Source: Dasyornis broadbenti (Eukaryota > Chordata > Aves > Passeriformes > Dasyornithidae). Taken from it: a stretch of 64,000 nucleotides of DNA. A model generated the notes under the pieces. It was not told the origin of the DNA and searched no databases. It saw nothing but the letters and a program-made list of their open reading frames with translations. Of this stretch, positions 50,601 to 64,000 are shown piece after piece. Location: positions 245,964 to 309,963 of the forward strand of contig VZRN01005891.1 of NCBI GenBank assembly GCA_013397935.1, written 5' to 3'. Every line of letters starts with the position of its first letter. Positions within the stretch are counted from its first letter, which is position 1. The position numbers were made by a program, and so were the translations under genes.

Positions 50601-53600
50601 CCTCCGAGTCCTCTCCTTACCCTTTAGAAGCTCTCTTTTGCAGCCTGGGATCTGCCAAAATTAAAATCCTGGGGTCTGAGGTATTTCGAAGCAGCTGAGC
50701 CGTGCTCAGCCTGCACGCAGCCGTGGCACCACAGCGGTGAGAACGCAGAGATGTTGGATTCCCCACCGCAGGCAGCAGAGTTGCTGTGAGCTGCAGCATC
50801 CCAGCCATCTGCTCAGCAAGGAGCTCAAATTCTGTGGTGCCAAAATAGTCCTAAGTGGGATTCACAGGGCTCTGAACGTCTGACGCAAATGCGTGCTGAG
50901 CTCTTCTTTCCAATCTCTTCAGTCACAGCTGAGCACGTTTTGAGCTCAACCCCCAAATTTTGAATTCATTTTTTTACTGCTTGCACAATTAAACAATGGG
51001 AATTTTCTAAGGGTTAAAAAAAGTCCCCAACACAGCACCAACCAACAAGGATATGTGCACATTTGGGTGCACCTCTAGGCAGAAAGAGAAATCCACATTT
51101 CTCCTGGGAACTAAAGCAACGCCCCAAACCTGGCCTCGGGTGTCCAGCATGGGTTACCATTAAAGCAGAATACTGTATCCTTTAAAGGAATTGCCTTCAA
51201 AGAGAGCAAAACTGAAGGAAGTGATGTCTGAGCCAAGAATCAACACCAACACCCACTCAGCTGAACCTGGGGAACACCACAAGCCAAGATCACACCAGAA
51301 GATGGACTTTCAAGGCTGTGGGTAACATACATGACAGCTTTAATTAGAGAGGGATGAGCTTTTTCCAAGTGATAGGAAAGATTTGAAGAATTGGCCTTCA
51401 GCATGACAGAGAGCTGAACTGCATCTCAAGCCCAGAGCACAAGCAAATGAATTGTTCCCAGAATTTTCCTTCCAAAAATGATACTAAGGCTGCGGGACAG
51501 AGGTTTTCTTTGGTTTTCCTTGGAGTGGTTAGACTGATGTCAGGCTGCCCAGATGGCAGCTCAACCACCAATTATTTTCCACAGGGTTTCATGCCCCAAG
51601 AACACATGCAATCAATTAATTGAAGGCCTGGATGTGCTGTGAGATCAATGCAAAGGTATCTGCTGACTTCACTGCATTTTACAGCTGGGCCTGCATTTCC
51701 TTTGCTGTTCCATAATGAATCTGGTTTACAAGGCAGGACATATTTTGAGTTTATAAATGCAGCTCTTCTCAATACTACATAATTTTGCAACATTTACATA
51801 GGGGGGAAAAGCCCAATGGACTACATAAATCACTGCAGCATTCCCACAGAAGAACAAGATGGGTGTCACAACACATTCCCCTTACCTTGACGTTCTGGTA
51901 ATGAACATTTCATTTCAAACACAGCCTTTGTTCTTAGGAAACATTTGGCATTGTGGTTAATGCAATTAGGATCTTTTCTCACTGTAAATATGCCCGATGA
52001 GCATAGCTTGTTTTATTTCACGTGCATAGATTGGTCCAACTCTGTTAATCCAACCTTTGTGGAAGAGATAATTAGAAAAAAAAAGTGGTGGATTCAGAGG
52101 AACCTGGTTACAGAACCTCCAGAGACAGCACAGGTTACACACCATCCTCCAGGGACTCCTCACAGGACATTCCTGGCAGCCTTTCCACCTCTGCTGTTGC
52201 CCTGTGGATGCACCCAAGAACCTTCACATCTTTCCAAAACTGAGGGGCCCAGGACATCACCAGTGCTCAGGGTGAGAACAGCCGGGTGACCATGACCTCG
52301 TCATGCTTCCGAAATAGAAAGTGTCCTTTAAGTTGCAATTCAATACGATTACAGCAGGTATTCTCGTGGTTACTTTCACCACTTCTCTCATTTATCTGAT
52401 TCTTTCCCCTTTGACAGAACTGCATATTCTATTCCAAACAGTGGGAAAGGTCACTAGGGGTTGAAAAATTCTAAAAGCTTTAGTTTGTGTGGGACTTCTG
52501 TACTAGAATTTTAGCTAGATTTATCTGAGTCTTAATCTCTGAAAAGATTATTGAAGTCTTAAAACTACTCTTATCCTTCTATAGCTACCTCTACTCATGG
52601 ACAATCTGAGAAATTTGATAATTGATATTTTTCATACTGCTCAGACAAAATTTGTCATAACCAGGGAAATATTCTGAGTGTTTCCAACATCTGGCTGATC
52701 CCAGCTGTGCCCCAGACCCCGCGTGCCCTGCCCAAACCCGGCCTGACCCTGGCTGGGCTCCCTTTCCAATGACTGCCATGAACAATGAGCATTTTCTCCC
52801 TTCACCTCCCCAAACTGCTCACAGAATTCATTTAATTACTGTGTGAAATGCAATCGGATTGGTAATTGGTTACTCACAGAAATATGATTTTTGCTTTCAG
52901 GATCTCTTTCCATTATGTTAATTCCAAACCTAAGGTCCATGACCATTATTAGCCCACACGTTTTATTGCTGTGATGCTGTGCAGCAGGGCATTAAAGAGA
53001 CTGCCAGCTAATGCTGAGAGTGTGGGCAAGTTACAAAACTAAAAAAAGCACTTTTAATAATGCTATAATGATCAAAATTCTGCTCAGGACTGTAGAATAT
53101 AAGCAGTCACTAGAGCAGCATCAAGCCGTTCAGCAAAGCTTTAGTTTTTCTCATCTCTCTGCCCCTGTGTTGGTTTGGGGATTTCATTTTGAGGTTTTTT
53201 TCATTTGTGTTTGTTTCACTTGGGGTTTTATTTCTGTTTGTTTTAAATGAATCTTTTTAAGAATTGTAAAAAATTCTAAATTTATTTCTAAGCTTGCATT
53301 TTTTAAAGAAACTTAGTTGTACTTGGGGCCTTAAAAAAAGTAACAATCAAATTACTAAAAAAAGGCTTTGAGATAACATCCTTACAAAAATTAATTTTCC
53401 AGTTTTAAATTCCCTCCGACAGAAACATAGTCCATATTTTCTCAGAATAAAGCATTTGCTTAAGCTTCCCTTCTATATCAGGCAGTGACATGACAGAATT
53501 CTGCAAATGTAAGGTTTGCCCCTTATCCAGGCCTTCTTTCAGGATTAGAGGCCTAAATGAGCAGCTGCAATATCCGAGTTGCATTTGGAGCTGCAGTTGT

Positions 53601-56600
53601 TCGATTACATTTGTGTGAGAGTTCCTGATCTAAAGTGAAAATACACACTGGGGAAGCAGCTTCAGTGGAGGAACATCCATGAATGCTTCCATCTTCACAG
53701 AATCCTCAAAAACTGGGGCAGGCACGGGATGTGAGGAAAGTGTTTCCACACAAAAAGTGTCTGTTTGCCTCCGCAGACACAGATTTGTGTAATCTTGAAA
53801 AATGTGGCAATAGCCTAATGAATTGTGATCTGTTATCCTGGGATTTAACTATTCAGAAGTGGTAAAATATCAATTAACATTTTCAGGGCTGATTGTGTGT
53901 GCTGGCCCTTTGTTCCGCTCTGCTGGCCTAAGGCAATCCGAAGGCAAGAACAATTTCCCAAGTTAAGAAGAGGGATGGAACACATTAATAATAAGGTCAA
54001 GAGTAGAAAGATTGGAATATAAAGAAAATATTGCTTAGAGAGCTTGCAAAAAAAAAAAAAAATCCTGCATCAAATATCACCATTGTCTGTTGAACACAGC
54101 TCTGTGAAGCTTGGGGTGTTGAATTCTGATTTGTGGCAGGGGACAGTGAGTTAGAAAGGGGTACATTATCGTTTTCTTAAAAGGTAGCAAGAGAGGAAAT
54201 TATTCGGATCAGTCTGTCGCATCTCAAGAATTTATCTTGGATACAGAAGTGTGTTAAAACAGAGTGGCACCAGCTGTATCCCAATGTGAGACAGGGTGAG
54301 AAATTATAAAAGTGGAAGAAGAAAGTCTACTTCACTTCCAGTTTGACTGAAGTGTCTCCTAAACAAAATGAATAGATGAAGGGATGAAGCCCTTGGATAA
54401 GTTCAGGTTTCAGAATAAATGTCTTTGATGGTTCAGGGAGCTGAACTTTTGGAAACTGTTGTTCAGGGTACCCCGTGACTCAGCCCACGAGGGCTCATCC
54501 TGACCACGTGCAGGACTCTGCACCAGAAATTCAGGAGAAATCACATCCCTGCCACCTCTCCTCTTCAGGCAGAATAAATCCTGCCTGCTCCTCTCTCTCT
54601 CCAAGCTGAAGAAGCACTAAACAAAAGGGATAAAAATCCCTAATAAAAATTTTTTCAGAAAAGTGACATAGGGAATGTCCAGGCTCATCAGCACTGAGCT
54701 GGCTTTTGAACCCTGACAAAATCATAGAACCCGAATTTATGGACAACTCTCTGCAACTGCAGCAAAGGGCCATACCCCCCCCACCGTACACCACTCATTC
54801 CTGCAGGAAAAGAACATTCCAGTGCCATCCCAGGCCCTGGGAGTGGGTGCTAAAGAGCATCACAGCCAAATCCACAACTCTCCTGAAACCCATGGGCTTG
54901 TCTGGCACCTGCCTTCTCTTTGAGGCAATTCTGCTTTACTCCTCTGATTTTGACAAACTAAATGGATGCTTCAGTCTCTTGGAAAAATCAAAGCATGTAC
55001 AAGCATGTCTTGGCCTGGCCTCCGCAGCCTTTCGGGGATGTTTTCCTATTACACCGGGGGAGACCAGCTCTTACAGGCAGGGCATGAAAACACTCATTTT
55101 CCCCTGCTGTAATATCATGATCTCTAATAAGGACTCATCCAGAAATTAATCTGCTAAACTTATAATCAAGGTAAATCTCATGCAAGAAAATCCCAGAGGA
55201 CACATAAACTATCCAGACTACTAAAAACTGATTTTGCTTGGGCTCCCTTCCTAATTGCTGAGGTGTTCATACAATAAACCCTTCCTTGCTAATAACACTG
55301 AAAACCAATTATGAAGACAGCCACTACAGTTGTTCCTGCCTAATATTTTACAAGTTTGTGGTTTGGGTGTTTTTACCACCCCACAAATTTACAGTTGTCC
55401 TTGTGAAGATAAAAGAACAGAATGAGTAGCCAAGACTATTGGTTCTGGTTGAGAAAATAAAACCTAATAAATTCCAAATACATAATTAATGACAGGTATA
55501 AGGAGACAGAAGAGAAGGGGAAGCATTAGTTTAGAAACTGTGATTCAAGATGAAAGAGCAGGATTTCCACACAAGTGTGTGACATATCACGGCCCTCCAC
55601 TTCCTGAGGGACACGTGAGGGTTTTACAGGGCTTTAAAAATTTACTTCTTTATAATAAATTTACTGTTTACAGACACAGTCTGACAGGCTTCTGACAGCA
55701 ATCTTTCAGTTTATTTATACAGTCAATAGCAATCTAACTTGCCAATACATATTTTTAATCCTCCCTATCCATTCTTCCAGAAATAGCAGTCTGCAGGTTT
55801 TGCTTACACAAAGTTTTTCTCCTGAAAACTCTGGAAGCTCTCAACTAATTAGCATTGATGTAAGGCTGTCTTGTTTCTGTAAATGATTTACAAGATGTGC
55901 TCTGATTGTTCTTCAGTACCTGATGTGTTCCCTTCTACTCAAGCACATTTAATGCATTTAAATAAAGACACGGAATTATCTCCCCAGGAATGTGACTCAG
56001 CCAACAATGTCACGCACTGCAACACTGAAATTCTTGCTCCATTCTGCATTGGTTAATTATAATTTTTTTTTTATAATGGATGCATTTTTGAGACTAATGA
56101 ACAGAAGAGATACATTTTTTCCTAGGGGTGACAGCAATCCTCGTTAGGTGCTAAGCTAACATCGATAAAACCAGTTAGCAACAATAGGACTATGAAAACT
56201 TTATAGAATGTGCTTTTTCAAATGATTGTGTGTTGTGGCTCTGTGTGTTTAAAAGATTCCCCGCTTCAGATAAATTCTAGGCAGCCTGTTGAGGACAGGT
56301 ATCTCGTTGCCACAAATACGCAAATCAGGCACACAACTGCCTGGCCAGCACAAGTGGCAAAAGATGTTTTGGCACATGTGACCCTTTGAAACAAGGGAGA
56401 GCTTAAAACAAACCATCCTAAAAGCAGGTCCTGGTGATGGTGGCCAGAGGTAAAACAGCATCCTGATGCTGAAGGATCACTTTTGTCAGGATTAGGCAAA
56501 AAAACCCTTCACAGTTTTTAAAAATTATATAGATACGAGAAAGAGAAAGGAACTTGTGGAGGCAAGCTCTCTTCTACCATCATAAGGGAGTTGTTCATGG

Positions 56601-56700
56601 TTTTGGGTACTTGTACTCAAACGCTGGATCCAGCAGCAATGCTGGGAACCTGCTAACTGAAGTTTCCTGAGGCGAGGATTTGGTTACAAAACCTTGGTTT
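50601..56700. other. Gene-free unique sequence
   Basis: No exon, RNA gene or interspersed repeat is recognised. A 15-A tract lies at 54048-54062. T/G-rich low-complexity sequence lies at about 53190-53260. A perfect-looking splice acceptor context (tttttgctttcag) occurs near 52890-52902, but no open frame of useful length follows. Frames up to 147 codons (54706-55149, plus) have no recognisable domain. Confidence 0.55.
54048..54062 (+). repeat. (A)15 homopolymer tract
   Basis: A run of 15 A on the plus strand lies in unique AT-rich sequence. Confidence 0.9.
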
Positions 56701-59700
56701 GGACAACTGCTCTAACCAAGACTGTTGTTAGAGAGTCTAAAATCCAGAGGGAAGTAAGGAGTAACCAAGTCCCTTGACTACCCTTGACTAAAAGAGGCTG
56801 AACAGAATTTAAAAATTTCAGACCAGCAAAACGTATGGTTTTAAACCTGGTTTAATGCATTCTAGAATCTTGATTATTAAAGTTACAATTTGGTCCATAT
56901 TGCCAGGGATAATAGTGCTTTATATCCTATGTCTGTGTTCCCAAAATCCTAAGCTAATCCTCATGCCATGCCTTGATCCTGTTTTATCAGCAAGAAGCAT
57001 GCTTCAGAATTAAATGTATTTGCCAAATCTGAATCTGTCATCACCAGCAGATCATCCGTCTGTCACAAAAAAACCCCATAAATCTTACAGCAAATATTTC
57101 TAGAGCATAAACTTGATACAAAAATGATCTAATTTAAAACAAAAAAAAAAGACATTTAGGCTGGAGCATCCAGTACTATGTCAGTTCCACACTTAGGTTC
57201 AGTAATTGCTGGTTTACAGGTACAGCTCATGGTGGGGACAAAACCCATGTTTAGTTACTTTTTGAAATGTGTTTTTAACACATTGCATCGATCAAGGCAT
57301 CTCCCTTCCTGAAAAAAGAAGCCTTAGACAATAACAAAAGTACGTATTTATATCCTGGTGCTGCCCAGGCACTGCACAGAGAGCAGGAAATAATCAGCTC
57401 TCAAATCTCCAGGAACCAGAACTGGTGCATTTTACAGGCAAAGCTCTTTAGCAGAAATCAGGGAATGAGGGAAACCTCAAATCCCAGAGCAGAGCATGGC
57501 ACGACCAGAGAGCAGCGTATCCATATCCATGCTCCACAAAAAAGTTACAACCTCTTATCAGGAGGTTGAGCAAAAGCAAATTTTTCTCTTGCTTCTGCAG
57601 CCAGGGCAGAGTCCTGCAGCACGAACAGCAGGAGATCAGCTCCACTGACACCCCCAGGACCCCAAATCTCTCACCACTGGGTGTGGGCAGCAGGAAACTG
57701 GGCACACCAATCACTGATAAAATACTGCACACGTGCCTCTCCCTGCACTGCAAGTAAAGCCTTGCAAAGTTACAGCCACAGCCTCAAATACATATTTATG
57801 AAGGAAAGTAAAGAAAATAATACATCATCAGTTTTCTAGAGGTTTTATACCAACTCTTTATCCCATTAACCTCTGGTAATTTATAACAAGCTGTCATATC
57901 ATTAACACAATAAGTCAATAATTGCTGTCACTACATTTCCAACCCTGTGCTCACAGTGTTCCCCGACTTCAGCGAGAGATGATTAATGAAGCTTCTGCAC
58001 AGGCTCTGATACTTATATTTATCTTTCAGCAAATACTGAGTTCAGTTGATCACAGCACATGTTAAATTGACTTTCTTTTGCATCAGTTGCCAAGAGAACC
58101 AGGATGGCCATACCTGGAAAGCTATTTCATTTCATAGTAGAAGGGAAAAGGAGAATAAGAATCAAATGCTTGCCAAGGTCTTTTTAAACTCACTTTTTCT
58201 TCATGTAACTGTTTTCTGTCAAAACAAACCTTCATTCAAAAATGAAACCAGCTCTCTTCACTGGAGAAATAACTTTCACTGTGCAAATCAATTCACTTTC
58301 CCAACCTTGCAAACAAATGCTTCCAGAAACAACAAAAATAGTGAGAATCTTATTAGCAGCTTTCCTGCTCCTTGCACCCAAAATTCCCAATAGCTGCAAC
58401 AAAAGCACCAGGAACAGAGCAGAGCCAATGCTGAGCACTTTAGAAAGCCAAAGTGCAACCAGTGTTATAGCTCAAACCATTCCATGCTTACTTGAATTAA
58501 CAGAAAAGTCAAGTGAGTCAAAGCTTCTCATCTCCTCGCTGTCCCAGTAGAAAGGGAAAATCAGATCATTTGTAAAATAAAAAAAAAAAACATTAAAAAG
58601 CCAAACAAATACCAGGATTTTGTTACTACAGCCTTTCTTCCTTTCCCCCAAGTGCTGCACTTTTAAGTCAATTGAGAGACAAATGTGTTTTTCATGAAGT
58701 TGTCATTACTTTTTGTATTTTGGGGGGTATTTTATGTTGATATGAAACTCCCCAGTTTCACTGCTTCAGTGGAACAACGCACTGTTCTCAAATTCCAGTT
58801 CTCATGTTAAAACAGCAGCCCTGCCATGAACCAAGTTATGCCAGTGCTTTAAGCAAAGCAGCCCTCCAGAATGAGCACTGAGAGATGAGTTTACACGATA
58901 GAGAAAATTCAGAATACATCACCATGCTTTTCTGCAAAGAGTTCAGATGCAGAAGAGGGAGCCAAGCCCACCAATGCCATGAACTGCACTGCCAAGGTGG
59001 GGAGCAGGGAAGGCATGAAAGCACAAGTTTGATCACTCCCGTATTTACTGCCAGACAAGGCTTTTCTGCAACAGGAAATGTCAGCTCAAAAAAACCCATA
59101 GTTACAATAATGTCTCATTAGGAGGTTCCTTCTTTACTGGGACATTTAGCATTTTAAAATAATTTGTATAAGCAGCAATCAGATTCAACACTCTGATGTT
59201 CAAATACCAACAGGAAACAAATTCAGGTTTAAAATCTAAAGATGATTTTTACTGTGCAGGTGTTGGTTTAAATGCAGATCTTTGAAGGAAAAGAACATCT
59301 ACACGCACATTTTCTCCCCTTTCTTGATTGTTCTCTCACTGGAGAATGTCTACAAAGTTTTTATTCAAGTTTGTATGAAACATTAATTTTAATAAAACAA
59401 AAACTAAACCCCCCAAACCACCCACCTCAGAAGCAGTGGTTCAAAATTCCTGCGCCTAGAGCCCAAATTTTATTTCTCTATTTAGAGACAACATTCATGT
59501 GCACACACATGCATTACAGAAGATCCTTTTCTAAGGCATGAAATGAAGTTCCTCAGCTATTTAGTGATTCCTTTGACAGATTTTAGAAATACGCAACATT
59601 TACAGTCTTTACGTGTTATTAGACCACTCAAAATATCTGACACCTCTGCAGACACGCATTAATGAAATACTCCAGAGACTAAAATTCATATTAAATTGGT

Positions 59701-62631
59701 CCCCTCAAAGAAAATCCTACACTAAATACAGAACAAACACTGTCTCACACATAAGAAAAATAAAAAAACCCCAATGCTTAAGTGGAAAGCCTTTTATTCC
59801 TTTGCTTTCAAACCCATTTTCTAAACATTAGCATTTGTACCAGCAACGTTTATAACTCACTGTCAATAAAACCTGCGTTTATTGTTTATTCAAAGGTTTT
59901 CAAACACTTCTGATCATCCTTGCAGGGCCTCAGGTCAGTCCTAGCAGGAGTGTGTCTGAGGGTGCTAAAGATGTGCTGGAAGGATGACAGAGGCACTGCA
60001 AGCTTTAAATCCAGCCCTGCCACTTGGCTGAGCCCCTGGACAGCAAACAAAGTGAATTTCCAGGTCAGCAGCTCTGCAGCCTTTCTCATCTGCGGAGCAT
60101 TGCAGCAAATCCTTCCCTTCCACAGGGATGAGATCCCAGAGCAAAGCAAGAAAGGGAAACAGAGAAGCACCAGCCGGCCCAGCTCCACCCTGGTGGAGGA
60201 TTCCAAAGAACTCCCATTTCCAAACAGCAAACAGAGCTCAGGCTGAGGTTTGAGGCTCAGGTTTTGGACAGCAGAGAGCCACGAGTTATTTCTCACCACG
60301 CAGAAGGGAGTGAGAGGCCAAAAAACGCCAACCCCACCCAGAGCCCAGCACTGGGTGTGCTGTGCGTTACTGAGAGCGCTCTGAGAGCCCAAACACAACC
60401 AGGCAGGGCTCGCTCCCCTCTGCCAGCCCAAGCAGTTACCAGGGAACCAACTCCAGCTGGAATTCCAGCTCCTCTACAAACCTGGATTACAGCCTACAAG
60501 GGGAGCCGGCTCATCGGCTGCACCCAAAACGTCCAGGGACACTTTTTTTGTCGCATTTTCTGGTCACCTCTGCACAAAGAAGACTCAATAATGTGTTCCT
60601 TGTTGCACAGAAAATCCACTCAATACACACATCCCTGAGAGCCCTGGCCCAAGCTGGGGAAGAATATTTGTTTTAAGATGTAATTTAGAATCACTCCTGT
60701 GTCTGATCTGTATGCTTCTGTGGTCCTGGGGCTATCAGGGCTCCATCACTTAGGCAAATAAAAGAAAATTTTATGACCTGTCAGGTATTGACTGCGAGTC
60801 TGTCAGAAGAAAATTGGAGTGCTTTCCCCAAAAACAAAGAACGTATTTTAAACAAATCATATCTCAATTAGCCAAACAATTCTGAGACCCACAGTGGGTC
60901 TGATACATGGATAAAAAAAGGTCTATTTTCACACTGGAGAAGGAGAGCTTCCCCTCACACCCCCTGTGCACTGCAGAACACGTTGGCTCTCATTTCCAAG
61001 AACGTGCAAGGAACTTTGAAGCAATTTTCAAAAACAAGACACCAACCATTCATGTTTATATTTTCCTATAAAAATAGCATCTCTAAACATCTTGTCACTG
61101 CCTATGAGCAGAACACATGAAAAACAAGCAAAAAATAGGGTGAAAAGCCAGTGTTATGCATGGGGTTATCCTGTACCCCCCGTTCTGGCAGCTGTACTAC
61201 ACTTCAACCAGTCTGTTCCACAGAGTCAGCCCTGAGGGAAGCATCCAGAGGGAAGCTAAATTAATGCCTCTCATGGCATTGGGAGCAGAGATTTCGTTTT
61301 GTTTTTAATAAAAGAAGTAATTAAAGTAAGGATGCTTAGACATTATAAAGTCCAATTTCTCTCAGCTTGGGAACCTGGGTGTTTTGTGTTATTTTTTAAC
61401 TCATTGCAACACTTCCATATTGACAACGAAAGGGAAAATGCCAGAATCTACTTAATGTAGTTATCCTATAAATCAAAGCAATACAGGTACCCTCTTACCT
61501 CGTAGAATCTCTCTGGCAGCCTCCTCCACCCCTCACCTTCAGTCCTCTCCTGAACCCCATAAAATAAACCCTCTGCAGTACCTGAAAGTTCCCAAATTCC
61601 CAGTGTTTCTTTTGGAAGGAGGGATACATTTTCGTTCCTGCTCCCCAGGCTCTCCCAGGGAATGTGCTGCCCTCCCTTTTCTGCCTGGGAACGTCAGACT
61701 TGAGCCACACTGCCCAAAGTGATCTTAAGCGATGGGCAGAGGCTGTACAAGTTCAAGAAATTTTATTAGAAACTCTTTTGCTGAGAATTGTGTGTATCCA
61801 GCAGCACCTTACGAAGCTCTCCTCCTCGGTACCATTTTCTGTGCCTACTTTTGGGACAAAAGTCATCAAGGGACTGCCTTAATTACCTGCCAGCCCTCAG
61901 CACTGAGATGTGCACCCACACATGGCACTGTCAATGCAGAGCCACAAGACTTTTGGTTTTCCTTTTTCTTATGTTTACGGAGCAAAAGATCGTTAGTGTT
62001 TGTACCTTGTGAATATTATAACCTGGGAGAGAACATCCCTCTGACGGAAGCTGCCGGTGTTCCTCCCCCAGACATCCACCCCAGTCACACTTCAGAAAGT
62101 GCTGTTTGTGTGGATCATGCTTTCACATGATGACCGCAATAACTGTGTTTGTGCAAACAGAAGAAATTTGCCAGGTAGAGGTAAAACACATCAGGAGTGT
62201 GGTGCAGAGCAGGGTCTATTTCTGTCTTTTCCCACTTACAAAGCCCACATTTCCTGGGCAGAACGACAGCTTCCTCTAACACAAGCCAGCTCTGGTTTTT
62301 AATAGGGAACTGTAATAGTTGTTAACCCCCAGGTCACCTTCCATACACAGAATCCATAAACTACTTTCTAAAATAATAAAACCATGCTTGAAGAGGATGT
62401 GTACTCAACATATCAATGCTAGGATAAAAAATAACTGCTCCTTACAATAGACTGTTTCACCGCATTATTAATTACTTACTAGCAAATATTTAGCTTCTCA
62501 CTTCATGGCAGCAAAGCCCAAAACCTAAGAGATCATTTGAGAGCAGCATTACCTTCCAGATATTTGGGGGAAAATCTACTTACTGAATGAAAAAGATTGC
62601 TTTTTCTTTTCCTTTTCTGTTTCCCTTTCAG
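56701..62631. other. Gene-free unique sequence before the candidate exon
   Basis: No gene is recognised. The sequence is largely AT-rich, with a GC-richer patch at about 59900-60500 that carries a 181-codon minus-strand frame opposed by 108- and 124-codon plus-strand frames. It also holds a 10-bp tandem duplication at 56771-56790 and a 12-A run at about 58579-58590. If the candidate exon that follows is real, this stretch would be intronic. Confidence 0.5.
56771..56790 (+). repeat. 10-bp exact tandem duplication
   Basis: CCCTTGACTA occurs twice in direct succession with no mismatch. It is a recent small slippage or duplication event and has no evident function. Confidence 0.9.
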
Positions 62632-62698
62632 ATATCATATGCAGGAAGCTCGCAAGGCACAGTATGTGAATTATCTTGAAAAGAGGCTGTCGTCTTAG
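62632..62698 (+). CDS. Possible terminal coding exon of an unidentified gene
   Basis: A strong splice acceptor context precedes this segment. About 30 bases that are almost all pyrimidine (62601-62629) lead into CAG, with the AG at 62630-62631. One base completes a split codon, then 21 codons stay open to TAG at 62696-62698. The peptide includes QEARKAQYVNYLEKRL, which looks like a charged amphipathic helix, and ends in Ser-Ser. The other two frames hit stops. Codons CGC and TCG keep CpG in an otherwise CpG-poor region, which is suggestive of coding. AATAAA follows at 62713-62718, very close for a normal poly(A) site. I cannot name the protein. Similar acceptor matches without long frames occur elsewhere in the window (for example near 45497), so chance is a real alternative. 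Confidence 0.28.
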
Positions 62699-64000
62699 GT
62701 TTATGGAAATGGAATAAATCTCCAGCTTAAACAGAACTAGAATAATGACTTCCTTTATATTCCTTCAGCATAGCTTTAAGAGCAAGCACAAATCATCTGG
62801 GTGATATTTCAAAATCAAACTGAAATACAGGGTACATGTCGCAGCCATTGACTATAGAGAGGCTTGTGCTGTTCTCTAAAAACATGATTAACCAAGTTCA
62901 ACAAGTGAGCAAAAAGCCAGTTAAATGAATACAACTTCTCTGCAAGTTACACTTGCTCAGCTGGGCTATTTACACCACGGCTTAGAACTGCCATTTCCAT
63001 CCCACAAGGACTGGTGTTAGCAGAGATCAGCAAAGGCACCAGACTTGCATTTCAGGCACAGCAAAGAGGGCTCAAGCATTCAGGAGCTGACAGCTCCTAA
63101 AACAGACCTGTTGTGGCTGCCAGAATTGTCTGGCTGGCTGAGGTAGAATTGGTTTAAAGAATCTTCCTTGTGTTTGGGACAACCTGCTGATTTCCTGCTG
63201 ACAAACTCACAGCCGACACCTGACACCACCTCAGGGACTTCACAAAGCACACCCCAACACCAGAGCAGGATCACTTTTAGATCCTTTAAGGACTCAGACC
63301 TCTTAAATCTTCAAAAGAGGCCGAGTACTGAGCAAGTGGCTGAAGTAAGAACGAGCGTTGTGCTGCTTTTCCAGAAAAAAAATACTTTACTGCAGTTTAG
63401 TTGCACAAAAACTACAGAACAAACCTTGGATGGCTGCTATTAGGAACACATCTTGATCTTTAGGAAATGAAAAAGCTCTCAGGTGCAAAGATACACAGAA
63501 TAAGCTGCCTGACAGCCAGTGGTGTCTCCCTGTCCCTCAGTGGTCTCGGGGCAGTCATCCCAACACCAAACATTTGGGACAAGCATGAGACAACACAAAT
63601 TCCCTCCCCAGTTGTTGTCCCTGTTGTTGTCACACCAGAAAGGCTTTTGGTCCTTGCAAGGTTGGACTCGTTGCTCCAAAATAAACATAAATAATGCACC
63701 TGCAGCAAATAGAAAAGAGTTGCCAAAGAGCTGCTTAATGAACCACATCCAGCAGTTCATAATTCCTCATTAAGATCTTAATAAAAACCACTTATCTCAA
63801 AGTAGTGTTTCACAGCCTCATCTCCTCCTGATAAAGACATAACCAAAAGTCCTCTGGTAAACGCAAAAGCTCCATCACCCTCAAGGTATCCCACAGTAGT
63901 GGGACTGTACATACAGCACCAATTCCTGAAGATGCCGTTCAGAACGTATTTTCAAGAGAACACTTCCTGCCACTTTAAAGATTACACACAGAAGCGTTCT
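62699..64000. other. Gene-free sequence, right edge (possible 3' UTR at start)
   Basis: If the preceding exon is real, the first part would be 3' UTR; an AATAAA lies at 62713-62718. Beyond that I see no exon, RNA gene or known repeat. The stretch 63480-63670 is somewhat GC-richer with open frames on both strands (75-93 codons) and no recognisable product. Confidence 0.5.

Noticed and set aside
59886..60431. 181-codon minus-strand open frame
   Set aside because: It is overlapped by plus-strand frames of 108 and 124 codons in the same GC-rich patch, matches no known family, and most likely arose by chance.
1..64000. CRISPR array, prokaryotic operon, tRNA or rRNA
   Set aside because: I saw no regularly spaced repeats, no dense same-strand long frames, and no tRNA A/B box or rRNA sequence. 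The window is vertebrate non-coding DNA.

Overview
This window looks like nuclear DNA from a bird, probably a songbird, lying between genes or inside a very large intron. The clearest evidence is six dispersed fragments of the CR1 LINE family. Several end in the CR1 3' signature (a 'ccttccaactcagg..attctgtgatt' type end, or its reverse complement), which is typical of avian and reptile genomes. There are no Alu/B1-type SINEs and no L1, the background is AT-rich and CpG-poor, and no bacterial gene structure is present. Calling it a passerine is an inference from the look of the CR1 copies and is less certain than calling it a bird.

No complete protein-coding gene is recognisable. The open reading frames are short, overlap on both strands, match no family I know, and are longest in the GC-richer patches where stop codons are rare by chance. 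I therefore do not annotate them as genes. The one candidate coding piece is a possible terminal exon at 62632-62698 (+). It follows a long pyrimidine tract and AG, has 21 open codons and a TAG, and AATAAA lies 14 bases after the stop. It is a low-confidence call. If it is real, much of the window would be the last intron of a plus-strand gene.

Layout. Positions 1-5189 are unique sequence with a 24-bp A tract and a 16-bp perfect palindrome. A short CR1 3' end lies at 5190-5281 (+). Positions 5282-19905 are mostly unique, with a homeodomain-motif-rich AT block at 14868-15280 and an A-rich low-complexity block at 19247-19347. The largest CR1 copy is at 19906-20386 (-), followed by a 17-bp tandem duplication carrying GATA motifs. 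Positions 20600-28177 include two perfect inverted repeats and a possible very old LINE remnant. Further CR1 fragments lie at 28178-28325 (+), 30700-31080 (+, the oldest-looking), 36441-36568 (+) and 44680-44826 (-). The rest is unique sequence with homopolymer runs. An assembly gap of 27 N sits at 45282-45308 and a single N at 29622.

Nothing supports a CRISPR array, prokaryotic operon, tRNA, rRNA, endogenous retrovirus or other compact system. The most worthwhile leads are the candidate terminal exon, the homeodomain-motif block, the perfect inverted repeats, and the strand-biased long A tracts.
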